This document shows, in pieces, positions 8,451-16,607 of a stretch of DNA of 64,000 nucleotides (its first letter is position 1; each line of letters begins with the position of its first letter). Position numbers and translations under genes: made by a program. A model generated the notes under the pieces. That model did no database searches, had not been told where the DNA came from, and was given only the letters and a program-made list of their open reading frames with translations. Source of the stretch: Bacillota bacterium (GTDB taxonomy: Bacteria; Bacillota; Clostridia; Christensenellales; Aristaeellaceae); contig JAEZIN010000002.1 of NCBI GenBank assembly GCA_023436585.1, positions 1 to 64,000 on the forward strand. The letters are read 5' to 3'.

Positions 8451-9641
8451 TTACTTCGTTTGTGATGCAATCTCCTGCCCATAGGCAAAGCATGCGGCAA
8501 GCGTTTTTTCATCCGGCACCCACAGTGTTTTCAGGCCGTCATTTACGACCTGGAATCCCGCTTCCAAAAGACCCTTGGAAAGCATCTTCACCGCTTCGCC
8601 GCTCCAGCCGTAACTGCCGAAGGCGGCCGCCCGCTTGTTCTGGAATTTCAGCCCCCGCATCATCTCCAACAGACCGCCCAGGGAGGAGAGATAGCCGTTG
8701 TTGATGGTGGAGGAGCCAAGGAGGATGGCTTTGGAGCGGAACACCTGGGTGATGATGTCGTTCTTGTCCTCCTTGGAGGCATGCATCAGCTTCACCGTTA
8801 CTTGGGGATCCGCCGCGCGTATGCCCTCGCCGATGGCTTCCGCCATTTTGCGGGTGGCGTTCCACATGGTATCGTAAAGGATGGTAACCTGATTTTCCTG
8901 ATAACTGTCTGCCCACTGCAAATACTGCTTTACGATCTGCGTGGGGTCATCCTTCCAGATCACGCCGTGGCTGGGGCAGATCAAGTCCACCGGCAGAGAC
9001 AGCGCAAGCACCTCTTTGATCTTCTTGATCACCAGGGGTGAAAACGGCGTCAAAATATTGGCGTAGTATTTCATGGCCTCCGCGTACAGCTCCGCCCGGT
9101 CCACCGCGTCGTTGTACAGCGATTCGGTGGCGTAATGCTGGCCGAAGGCGTCGTTGGAAAAGAGGATGTTTTCACCGGTCATATAGGTAAACATGGAGTC
9201 GGGCCAGTGCAGCATGGGTGCTTCCACAAACACCAGCGACGTGGTACCCAGGGAAAGTGTATCCCCCGTTTTCACGGGCACAAAGTTCCAATCCTCATGG
9301 TAGTGGCCCTTTAGGGACTTCACAGCGTTTTGCGTGCAGTATATGGGCTTGCCGGGCATGGCCCGTATCAGCTCCGGCAGCGCGCCGCTGTGGTCGATCT
9401 CCCCATGGTTGATGACAATGTAGTCAATGGTGTTCAGGTCAATCTCCTGCTTCAGGCGGGAAACAAACTCCTTGTCAAAGGGCTGCCATACGGTGTCGAT
9501 GAGGGCTGTTTTCTCATCGCGGACCAGATATGAATTGTAGGAAGACCCCTTGTACGTGGAATACTCCTCGCCATGGAAGGTTTTCAGCTCCCAGTCCACC
9601 TTGCCTACCCATGTCACCCTTTGCGTAAGGACCTTACCCAT
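8451..9641 (-). CDS. fprA: Flavodiiron protein (A-type flavoprotein, FprA)
   Basis: This 396-residue cytoplasmic enzyme reduces O2 to water and/or NO to N2O in anaerobes. The N-terminal metallo-beta-lactamase-like diiron domain has INHGEIDHSG (H-x-E-x-D-H), then HWPDSM, FSNDAFGQH and PSHGVIW. From about residue 255 a flavodoxin domain begins (VTILYDTMWNATRKMAE..., SSTINNGYLSSL, GSYGWSGEA). The rubredoxin extension found in some relatives is absent, so a separate donor is needed. The ATG at 9641 follows GGGAGG; an upstream start at 9683 would cross the promoter. A perfect palindrome lies about 55 bases upstream. Confidence 0.95.
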   Translation of the reverse strand: MGKVLTQRVTWVGKVDWELKTFHGEEYSTYKGSSYNSYLVRDEKTALIDTVWQPFDKEFVSRLKQEIDLNTIDYIVINHGEIDHSGALPELIRAMPGKPIYCTQNAVKSLKGHYHEDWNFVPVKTGDTLSLGTTSLVFVEAPMLHWPDSMFTYMTGENILFSNDAFGQHYATESLYNDAVDRAELYAEAMKYYANILTPFSPLVIKKIKEVLALSLPVDLICPSHGVIWKDDPTQIVKQYLQWADSYQENQVTILYDTMWNATRKMAEAIGEGIRAADPQVTVKLMHASKEDKNDIITQVFRSKAILLGSSTINNGYLSSLGGLLEMMRGLKFQNKRAAAFGSYGWSGEAVKMLSKGLLEAGFQVVNDGLKTLWVPDEKTLAACFAYGQEIASQTK

Positions 9642-9673
9642 AAAAACGCCTCCCTTTCGTACGCCTGTCTTCA

Positions 9674-9679
9674 GTATAC
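9674..9679 (-). promoter_or_regulatory. Likely -10 element of the fprA promoter
   Basis: On the minus strand TATACT lies 33 bases before the fprA ATG. No good -35 is present, since that position falls inside the palindrome at 9696-9719. This suggests an activator-dependent or repressor-occluded promoter. Confidence 0.5.
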
Positions 9680-9695
9680 CCATAGAGAAAAAATT

Positions 9696-9719
9696 ATTAT
9701 GTTGTATTTACAACATAAT
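9696..9719. promoter_or_regulatory. Perfect 24-bp palindrome (candidate operator)
   Basis: Arms ATTATGTTGTA and TACAACATAAT flank a two-base centre. It overlaps the stop codon of the QueG-like gene and the -35 region of fprA. It is AT-rich and has no T-tract, so I read it as a dimeric regulator site, not a terminator. It matches no operator that I can name with confidence. Confidence 0.6.
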
Positions 9720-10409
9720 GGCAGAATTGTAATCCACATAGCGCTTTGTGTAGGGGCAAATTTCAATGCACTTGCCGCAAAGGCTGATCTCCTCGTTCAG
9801 CAGCGATTTGGAAAGGGCCCTGGCCGCACGGCGGCAGGCAGCGGCATCAAAGAATTCATCCCTGTCCATGTGCACATCCCAAAGCTTTCCCGATATGGCC
9901 TTGCCTGGGCAATGGTCCATGCAGGCAGTGCAGCTGCCGCATTTCGAGTGGTCCATGGGCTGTGCGCACGCTAAAGGCGCGTCCGTCAGCAAGGAGGACA
10001 GCCGGATGGCCGGCCCGTATTCCCTTGTTACCAGCAGCGCGCTTTTGCCGATCCAGCCAAGACCGGCCCTTGTGGCCACGGTCTTGTGGGGCAAGCCGGT
10101 GCGGTAGCCTTCATACTCCTTCACATTGGCCCTTGTTTGGGCATAAGCGCGATAGCCCTTTCCCGCAAGGTAATCGGCCCCCGCTGTTACAATGCCATCC
10201 AGCTTTCGGTTGATATCGTGGTAGGCGTCAAAGTAAATCCTGCTGGGGCCATTTTCAATGGATTGCAGAATTTCCACCGGCAGCGCCACGGCCACGGATA
10301 CACCGCAGTTCAAACCGCCCTCCGCAATGCCGGAAAGGTCACCGAAGCCGCACAGCGACGCACCCTGCGCCAACAGAAAGTCATGAAACTCCTTGGAAAA
10401 CGCGTCCAT
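9708..10409 (-). CDS. QueG-like 4Fe-4S protein
   Basis: This 233-residue protein resembles the Fe-S half of epoxyqueuosine reductase and short clostridial relatives. The N-terminal half has the DUF1730-like pattern (GVSVAVALPVEI...), then KTVATRAGLGWIGKSALLVTREYGPAIRLSSLLTD. The C-terminal half has two cluster motifs, CGSCTACMDHCPGKAI and CGKCIEICPYTK. It lacks the HEAT domain and is shorter than true QueG (about 310-380 residues), so a redox role other than queuosine synthesis is likely. It starts 3 bases after the flavoprotein gene upstream, so the two are probably co-transcribed. Confidence 0.8.
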   Translation of the reverse strand: MDAFSKEFHDFLLAQGASLCGFGDLSGIAEGGLNCGVSVAVALPVEILQSIENGPSRIYFDAYHDINRKLDGIVTAGADYLAGKGYRAYAQTRANVKEYEGYRTGLPHKTVATRAGLGWIGKSALLVTREYGPAIRLSSLLTDAPLACAQPMDHSKCGSCTACMDHCPGKAISGKLWDVHMDRDEFFDAAACRRAARALSKSLLNEEISLCGKCIEICPYTKRYVDYNSAIML

Positions 10410-10411
10410 GC

Positions 10412-11521
10412 CTACACCTCCTTGGTCAGCCCGCTTTCCTTGGCGTTATTTACCGCCGGTTCCACCAGGCTGATGGACTTCATGCCGCTGGCCATCACCA
10501 GCGACCGCAGAAGGGGATGATAGAGAAAGGGACATTTCAATGCCTTGAAAAGCAGTTTGATCCGAAGGCTCCTTGTTTCCCGCCGGTAAGCCCTGTGCTT
10601 GTTATCCGCGGCTTGATGCAGCGCCTTTACAAGGCACACCGCGCTGTTTAGTGCCCAACTGATGCCTTCCAGCGAACTGGGGCTGATGAATCCCGCCGCC
10701 TCCCCGATTAAAAACACATGATCCCTTCCCAGGCAAAAACGCTCCAGAACTTTGGGCCGAAGCACGAGACAGCCCTCCGTTTTGATTGGTTCGCCGAAGG
10801 AAAACCCGAAGGGCACAAGCATCCGCTTTTGCTTTTCAAAGGTCTGGCGGCAGTTATTCGCCTTGTATGCTCCGCCGAACAGGAATGCGCCATCCTTGGA
10901 AATGGACCAGGAGCAAAGGCTTTGCCCGCTTTTTTCAAACACGCAGGAGTAAAAGGGATCCATTTCCTCTCCCGCGAACCACTGCTGCACAGCCACGTAG
11001 CTTTGAAATTTATATTCCTTGAAGAAGGTATGCCGCACGGTGGAGTTGGCCCCGTCCGCGCCGATGAGGATTCGGGCGGCGATTTCCCCAAAGCTGCCGT
11101 CCGGCCTTCTAAAAGCCACATGGTGCAAGCCATTTTTCTTTTGGATGGCGATGCATACACCATCCTCCCTGACCACGGTATCCGGGATCAGCGATACAAG
11201 CCACCGGTCAAATCTATGCCGGTTGAGGTTGATATAAGAACGCGGATAGTAGCGAATGCGCTTTTGCGTAATATCGATGGTCTTCACGCTGAATATTTGA
11301 GGGCTGACCAATACCTCCTTGGGCAGCGTAAGGGAAAGTCCGGCCAGCGCCTTTTGCGCGTCGGGGGCCAGCAGGCCGCCGCAGGGCTTTTCGCCTTTTT
11401 GCATGGCGCCGTCCAGCGCGAATACCCGCAGGCCATCCGCCAGCAGCCGGGCACAGGTGGCACCGGCAGGGCCCAAGCCGATGATAGCCGCATCAAAAAT
11501 ATCCATAGCGCCTTGTGTCAT
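10412..11521 (-). CDS. FAD-dependent oxidoreductase, geranylgeranyl-reductase-like
   Basis: The 369-residue product has an N-terminal FAD-binding Rossmann motif (DAAIIGLGPAGATCARLLAD), the GD-type motif ILIGADGANSTVRHTF, and a C-terminal FLIGEAAGFISPSSLEGISWAL stretch as in the geranylgeranyl reductase/digeranylgeranylglycerophospholipid reductase family. It probably saturates or hydroxylates a prenyl or lipid-like substrate using electrons from the neighbouring Fe-S protein; that link is inferred. The ATG at 11521 begins two bases after the stop of the GNAT gene. An alternative ATG at 11506 is also possible. Confidence 0.8.
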   Translation of the reverse strand: MTQGAMDIFDAAIIGLGPAGATCARLLADGLRVFALDGAMQKGEKPCGGLLAPDAQKALAGLSLTLPKEVLVSPQIFSVKTIDITQKRIRYYPRSYINLNRHRFDRWLVSLIPDTVVREDGVCIAIQKKNGLHHVAFRRPDGSFGEIAARILIGADGANSTVRHTFFKEYKFQSYVAVQQWFAGEEMDPFYSCVFEKSGQSLCSWSISKDGAFLFGGAYKANNCRQTFEKQKRMLVPFGFSFGEPIKTEGCLVLRPKVLERFCLGRDHVFLIGEAAGFISPSSLEGISWALNSAVCLVKALHQAADNKHRAYRRETRSLRIKLLFKALKCPFLYHPLLRSLVMASGMKSISLVEPAVNNAKESGLTKEV

Positions 11522-11523
11522 GA

Positions 11524-12090
11524 TTATAAATCCAGCCACATCACGCTGAGGGTGTCGATTTGCTGGATGCACTTAAAGCCCATTTCTTCATACATGTGCA
11601 GCGTACCCCGGTAGCGCTTTTCCAGGTCGTCCTTCATATCCACAGGAGCGGCCACCACGGCCTCGTACCCCTTCGCCCTAAAATCCTCCACCGCCCTATT
11701 CAGAAGCAGACGGGCCACACCCTGGCCCCGGTATTCGGGCCTTATCACATAACAGAGGATAGATCCCACCTTTTTACCCGTGATGACAGGGGCCATTTCA
11801 TTTTTCAGGCGAATGAACTGTGTGGCGTCGTCGGCACAGCACCAGCCGATGCATTTTTCCCCGTCAAAAGCCAGGTATCCGTTCATTTTGTCTTCGCCGA
11901 TGGATTGGACAGCCTCGGCAGCGTTGAACTCCCCGGTGCGGCCCATCCATTCCTGCTCAGAGCAGTCGGTATAGTAGAAACGGCAGAAGCATGTGGACCA
12001 GTGAGGCGCGTGATGAAAGTCCAGGGAACCCAGGTAATCCACAAAGGTTTGAGCCAGCTCCGGGCCAAGGGGTTTCACTGTGTATGCCAT
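11524..12090 (-). CDS. GNAT-family N-acetyltransferase
   Basis: This 188-residue protein has the acetyl-CoA binding segment of GNAT enzymes (VIRPEYRGQGVARLLLNRAVEDFRAKGYEAVVA) and a C-terminal YEEMGFKCIQQ strand. The ~60-residue N-terminal region with ...DFHHAPHWSTCFCRFYYTD resembles a group of clostridial acetyltransferases. The substrate is unknown. GGAGG precedes the ATG at 12090. It heads the run of minus-strand genes that continues into the flavoprotein. Confidence 0.85.
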   Translation of the reverse strand: MAYTVKPLGPELAQTFVDYLGSLDFHHAPHWSTCFCRFYYTDCSEQEWMGRTGEFNAAEAVQSIGEDKMNGYLAFDGEKCIGWCCADDATQFIRLKNEMAPVITGKKVGSILCYVIRPEYRGQGVARLLLNRAVEDFRAKGYEAVVAAPVDMKDDLEKRYRGTLHMYEEMGFKCIQQIDTLSVMWLDL

Positions 12091-12111
12091 TAGATCAACC
12101 TCCGTACAAAA

Positions 12112-13077
12112 TCATTGCAGCAGCGGAAAAGCCAGCTTCTGGTTTTCCGGCAGGTACATATTCTCCTTGTCGATAACGCGGCTTTCCGTATAGTACCAGG
12201 CGGGCATACCCTGCCCCGACAGCGCCTGCATGGCAAACTGCACACCAAGATACCCCATGGCGAAGGGCATGCCCAGCACCATGGCGTCCACCTGGCCGCT
12301 TTCCAAATACAGGTTTCTGTTTTGGCCGCAATCCATGCCCACCAGAGGGATATCCGCCTGGGATCGGCCCATGGCCAGCGCGCATGTTTCCGTGCCGGTT
12401 TCGGTGAGCACCAGGATGCCGTTTACTTGCGGGTTTCTCTCCAACAGCGCCAGCACATCGTCGGCGGTCTTTCCGTTAAGCGGCGTTTCGGTTACTATTT
12501 GCAAATCTTCTTCCGCATCAAGTACCGGCATCGCTCCCATCCTGCGCAGGTCCGCAGCCACATCGGCTTCGTCACCCGTAATCATCAGCACGCGGCCCGG
12601 CTTATCCATATGCGATAGCAGCGCTTTGGCAGCCAATGCGCCGGCCGCCTGATGGTTGGCGCTGATGGTACATGCGCTGCCGCCGTTCATGGGCGCCTCG
12701 CCCAATGTCAGCACCGGCACCTTGCGCCGCTCCGCCTCCTGAAAGGCTTCCGTCAAATCGGCTCCCTGCACGGGCACCAAAATCAGTGCCTTCACGTTTC
12801 TTTCCAATAATTGCATCATCAGCTCGGCTTGGCTTTGCGCGGCATCGCCGGAATAATCGGCCGTGGCGGTAATCAGGTCCACCTTCTGCTCCCGGGCGGC
12901 CTGCTTGGCCCCCTGCTTCATTTGCAGCGCGCCGGCACCGATGTCCGTATCCAGCAAAAGGGCCACCGTGCCGGACGTCACCTGCGTTCTTGTGTTCACC
13001 ACGGGAGAGAGGCCCCAAATAAGGGCCAGTGCTGCCAGCGCCACCAAGAGGAGGGAAAAGAGCACATGCTTTTTCAT
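12112..13077 (-). CDS. Membrane-tethered sugar-type periplasmic binding protein
   Basis: The 321-residue product is a type I periplasmic binding protein (RbsB/LacI fold). Residues 1-28 are one hydrophobic segment without a lipobox cysteine, so the protein is either anchored by an uncleaved signal or secreted. TSGTVALLLDTDIGAGALQMKQGAKQAARE starts the fold; VKALILVPVQGADLT, GRVLMITGD and VNGILVLTE are typical strands. Its ATG overlaps the stop of the histidine kinase gene (ATGA), giving tight coupling. No ABC permease or ATPase is encoded next to it, so it more likely senses a ligand for the kinase than feeds a transporter. Confidence 0.85.
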   Translation of the reverse strand: MKKHVLFSLLLVALAALALIWGLSPVVNTRTQVTSGTVALLLDTDIGAGALQMKQGAKQAAREQKVDLITATADYSGDAAQSQAELMMQLLERNVKALILVPVQGADLTEAFQEAERRKVPVLTLGEAPMNGGSACTISANHQAAGALAAKALLSHMDKPGRVLMITGDEADVAADLRRMGAMPVLDAEEDLQIVTETPLNGKTADDVLALLERNPQVNGILVLTETGTETCALAMGRSQADIPLVGMDCGQNRNLYLESGQVDAMVLGMPFAMGYLGVQFAMQALSGQGMPAWYYTESRVIDKENMYLPENQKLAFPLLQ

Positions 13078-14822
13078 TCCAGCCCCTCCTGTCGTTTGGG
13101 CAGGCGGATCAAAACCTCCGTGCCCTCGTCTTGTACGCTGTGGATGGTCAGGCCATATTCCTTGCCAAAGGTCAGCTGTATGCGTTCGTGCACATTCTTG
13201 ACGCCGATGCCCGACCGCCCGGCGGGGGATGTGAGGATAGATGCAAGCTGCTGGGGCGCCATGCCCGCGCCGTTATCCCGCACGCGGAAGACCAGCGTTT
13301 CCTCTTCCAAATAGGCATCGATCTCCACCAGGCCGGCTTCCACGGAATATTCCTCCAGCCCGTGCTGTATGGCGTTTTCCACAATGGGCTGCACAATCAG
13401 CTTGATGGTGCGCAGCTCCAGTGTTTCATCCTGGGCGTTGATGACATAATCGAACTTGTTTTTGAATCGCATCTTCTGAATAATCAAATAGTTGCGCACA
13501 TGCTCCAGCTCTTCCCGGACGGTGACGATGTTGCGCCCCTTGCTGATGGATATCCTGAAAAGCCGCGCCAGCGCAGTAACCATGACAATTGCCTCCCGGC
13601 TGCGGCCCCGCTCCTCCATCCACACGATGGAATCCAGCGTGTTGTACAAAAAGTGCGGGTTGATCTGCGCCTGCAGCGCGTTCAGTTCATGCAGCCGCTT
13701 GATCTCCTGCTCGTGCACGATCTGTTCCATCAGGCGGCGGATACGGCCCAGCATGTGGTTGAACGTGCGGCTTAGCGACCTGATCTCCGCAAAGCCCTGT
13801 TCCTGGATGCAAACATCCAGGTTGCCTGCCTCCACCTTGGCCATGATCTTTTCCAGCTGGAAGATGGGTGTGGCCACATGCACGGCGGAAAGCACGGCCA
13901 CCACCACCGCCAGCAGCGCGCCGGCGATCAATATGGCGATGGTCACGCGAAAAAGCTCCGGCTGTATGGACAGGATTTCATCTATGTACGCCACGCCCAC
14001 CATGCGCCAGCGGGTGTAGTCCACCGTGGTGATGGTCAAAAGCCGTTCCCGGCCTGCCAGTGTGTCCCGGCATCGGCCGAACACCTGCTCCCGCACGGCG
14101 GCCAGGTTTTCCTGCTTCAGCCCAGCGTAAATCAATTGCTGCTGGGGATGGTAGACGATTTCGGTTTCCGTATCCACAAGGTATACATAGCCGCTTTCGC
14201 CCAGACTGATGTTTTCGCACAGGCTGGTAATGGCACTGAAGGCGAAGTCCGCCATCAGTACGCCCGTTTCCCTGACCCCGTCGCGCCTGTACTCCACTGC
14301 CCGGCTTAAGGTGATGATCCAGGCGTACTGCCCGGCAAATATGTTCTGCACATAGGGGGAGGAGAAAAACACGGCCGTGGTGCCGGAATTTTGAGGCTTT
14401 TGAAACCAGCTGTAAGCCATGACTTCCCTGGCCGGCTTGGCCAGCTCACCCGCCGTGCCGGCCAGCAACTCTCCCCTGGGAGAAAACAGCGCCATGGCCG
14501 CCACATCCTTGCGGCTCTTTTGCAAAAAGACCATATCCTCCTTCAGATCAGGTAGCGTCACATCCGGCGATACGGTCACCAGGTTGCCCAGGAAGTCCAT
14601 GGATTCCAGCATGCCGCTGACGTACACGCCCAGGCTGGCGTTGCCCTGGTCCACCGTCTGGCGCGTGCGGACCATGGCATTCTCCTCCAGAATATGGGAA
14701 AGGCGCGTCACCAGGCTGACGCTGACAAACAGAAGCAGAAGAATCATGCCGCCCATGAAAAAGGCGGTGATCACCATCTGCAGGCTGTTGCCCTCCGTTT
14801 TTTTTCGAAGGAACCACCTCAT
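13074..14822 (-). CDS. Sensor histidine kinase, YesM/LytS-type
   Basis: This 582-residue membrane kinase has two transmembrane segments (about 17-40 and 285-310) around an extracytoplasmic double-Cache-like sensor. A HAMP linker (ATPIFQLEKIMAKVEAGNLD) follows, then the His_kinase domain with NPHFLYNTLDSIVWM as the phospho-accepting H-box, and an HATPase domain (VQPIVENAIQHGLE, RDNGAGM, GIGVKNVHERIQLTFG). It is the middle gene of a three-gene operon with 4-base overlaps on both sides. The partner is the AraC-type response regulator upstream; the ligand probably reaches it through the binding protein encoded downstream. Confidence 0.93.
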   Translation of the reverse strand: MRWFLRKKTEGNSLQMVITAFFMGGMILLLLFVSVSLVTRLSHILEENAMVRTRQTVDQGNASLGVYVSGMLESMDFLGNLVTVSPDVTLPDLKEDMVFLQKSRKDVAAMALFSPRGELLAGTAGELAKPAREVMAYSWFQKPQNSGTTAVFFSSPYVQNIFAGQYAWIITLSRAVEYRRDGVRETGVLMADFAFSAITSLCENISLGESGYVYLVDTETEIVYHPQQQLIYAGLKQENLAAVREQVFGRCRDTLAGRERLLTITTVDYTRWRMVGVAYIDEILSIQPELFRVTIAILIAGALLAVVVAVLSAVHVATPIFQLEKIMAKVEAGNLDVCIQEQGFAEIRSLSRTFNHMLGRIRRLMEQIVHEQEIKRLHELNALQAQINPHFLYNTLDSIVWMEERGRSREAIVMVTALARLFRISISKGRNIVTVREELEHVRNYLIIQKMRFKNKFDYVINAQDETLELRTIKLIVQPIVENAIQHGLEEYSVEAGLVEIDAYLEEETLVFRVRDNGAGMAPQQLASILTSPAGRSGIGVKNVHERIQLTFGKEYGLTIHSVQDEGTEVLIRLPKRQEGLE

Positions 14823-16444
14823 GGCCTGTCCTCCCTGGGCGTTTTACGGGCCTGGGATGGGGAGATGCCAAAGTGCTTCTTGAAGGAATAGCTGAAATAG
14901 CTGGGGTCACTTAAGCCCACCTGCTGGGCGATGTCGGCGGTCTTCAAATCGCTGCCGGTTAGAAGCGTCATAGCCTTGTCCATGCGCAGCTCGGTCAGGT
15001 ACTGGTGGAATGTCTTTTTCACTTCTCGCTTGAACAGCGTGCTGAAGTACGCAGCGCTGATGTGCAAGTGGCGGCACACCTTTTCCAGCGTAACGTCACT
15101 GCCGGAAAAGCTGCTGTTTACATAGGCCACCGCTTCCCGCACCAATAGCTTTCCCGATTCCAGGCGCGTATCGCGTATAGAGCCGGTCAACCGGCGGCAC
15201 AGGCCGCACAGCATGGCTTCCGTTTCCTCCAGGTCACGGCTTTTGAGCATATTCTCCAGCGAAGGGCCGGCGCCGTCCCTTTGGTCCGTCCACTCCACCT
15301 CCATGTCGCGGCCGGTGCGGATGATGGCCAGAAAAACCTCCAGCAGGTACACCTGGTAATCCCGGAAGGCGGCCTTCGACCGGCGGGCTTCCTCCATCAG
15401 CTGATGGATAAGCTCCTCCGCCTCTGCCGTATTGCCCAGCTTGATGCTGTTGGAAAGCGCCCGCAGCGTGATTTCCTCCGCGGCAAATTGCCTGGCGCTG
15501 CCTGGCTCCACATCGGCGATATTAAGCACCTGGCCGTCCTTCAATAATGCGGACTGGTCCAGCGCGGATGCGGCCTGAACCGCGGCATGGTGAAGCTGGT
15601 GGATCTGTGTGCAGGGATTGCTGACGCCAACGTTTGTCACACAGTCCAGATACCTTTTCACCGTCTGCTGCGCCGTCTCCAGCGCCTCCATCACCTGGGA
15701 CAGGGGCTGCTCTTCCTCATCCCCCAGCAAAAACAAAACGGCAATCAGCCCATTGTAATGGAACACATGGCAAAGCGCCTGGCTTTGCAGCACTTCCGCT
15801 ACAATGTTCATCACGGCAAAACGCATCAACTCTTGATCGCCGCTCAAATCCTGCGCCGCCTTGCTATGCGCTGTGCCATTAAGACGCATGAGCGCCACGG
15901 CATAGCGGGAGCTCTCGATGGTCAATTCGTATCTGTCCGCGCTTTCGATGGCCTCTTGGGCCATTATGCCGCCGTTTAAAAGGGAGGTGAGCAAAAGCTC
16001 ACGCAGGATGGGCAGGCTGCTTCGAAAATGCTCCTTCAGTGTCTTCACGTCACTGCGCTGGGCGAAATCCTCATCCAGGTGGCTCTTGACCCGGCGCAGA
16101 ACCTGCACGAACTCTTCGGAGGAGATGGGCTTCAATACGTAATCCTTGATTTGTATTTGAATCGCCTGGCGGGCATAATCGAATTCGTCATAACCGCTTA
16201 ATACCACAAACTGCACGGTGGGCAGCATCTGACGCATGCGCCGCGCCATTTCCAGCCCATCCATGAAGGGCATGCGGATATCCGTCACCACCAGGTCGGG
16301 GGAAACGGCCTGTGCCACCTGCAGCGCCTCCAGCCCGTTTTCCGCCACGCCCACCACCTGGAAGCCTTCCTGCTCCCAATGAATGATCTCCTGCAGGCCA
16401 TCGCGGATTTCCGGCTCGTCGTCCACCAGCATCAGTCGGTACAT
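14819..16444 (-). CDS. Response regulator with AraC-type DNA-binding domain (YesN-type)
   Basis: This 541-residue regulator has an N-terminal receiver domain (LMLVDDEPEIRDG acidic pocket, phospho-acceptor Asp in DLVVTDIRMPFMDG, switch Lys in DYVLKPISSEEF). A long middle region (about 130-430) of the kind seen in YesN proteins follows. The C-terminus is an AraC double helix-turn-helix (LEKVCRHLHISAAYFSTLFKR..., DIAQQVGLSDPSYFSYSFKKHFGISPSQAR). The ATG at 16444 is preferred; an in-frame TTG at 16456 lies too close to AGGAG. Targets are probably this operon or carbohydrate genes, which the window does not show. Confidence 0.93.
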   Translation of the reverse strand: MYRLMLVDDEPEIRDGLQEIIHWEQEGFQVVGVAENGLEALQVAQAVSPDLVVTDIRMPFMDGLEMARRMRQMLPTVQFVVLSGYDEFDYARQAIQIQIKDYVLKPISSEEFVQVLRRVKSHLDEDFAQRSDVKTLKEHFRSSLPILRELLLTSLLNGGIMAQEAIESADRYELTIESSRYAVALMRLNGTAHSKAAQDLSGDQELMRFAVMNIVAEVLQSQALCHVFHYNGLIAVLFLLGDEEEQPLSQVMEALETAQQTVKRYLDCVTNVGVSNPCTQIHQLHHAAVQAASALDQSALLKDGQVLNIADVEPGSARQFAAEEITLRALSNSIKLGNTAEAEELIHQLMEEARRSKAAFRDYQVYLLEVFLAIIRTGRDMEVEWTDQRDGAGPSLENMLKSRDLEETEAMLCGLCRRLTGSIRDTRLESGKLLVREAVAYVNSSFSGSDVTLEKVCRHLHISAAYFSTLFKREVKKTFHQYLTELRMDKAMTLLTGSDLKTADIAQQVGLSDPSYFSYSFKKHFGISPSQARKTPREDRP

Positions 16445-16549
16445 GTTTTTTCTCAATCTCCTGCATCACGCTTTGGCTACAATATAACACAAAACCTGCC
16501 ATATAGGAACACCCGGCGGGAGGAAACAAAGAATGAACAGGTGAACAAT

Positions 16550-16586
16550 AGGGCAGGGTTTCCTCTTGCGAGGCACCCTGCCCTCC
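16550..16586 (-). terminator. Stem-loop after the toroid-protein gene
   Basis: AGGGCAGGG pairs with CCCTGCCCT, with an inner CCTC/GAGG extension. It lies 22 bases downstream of the minus-strand gene ending at 16608. The T-tract is imperfect (CCCTATTGTT). Confidence 0.55.
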
Positions 16587-16607
16587 TCTTAACAGCAGGC
16601 GCTTTTG

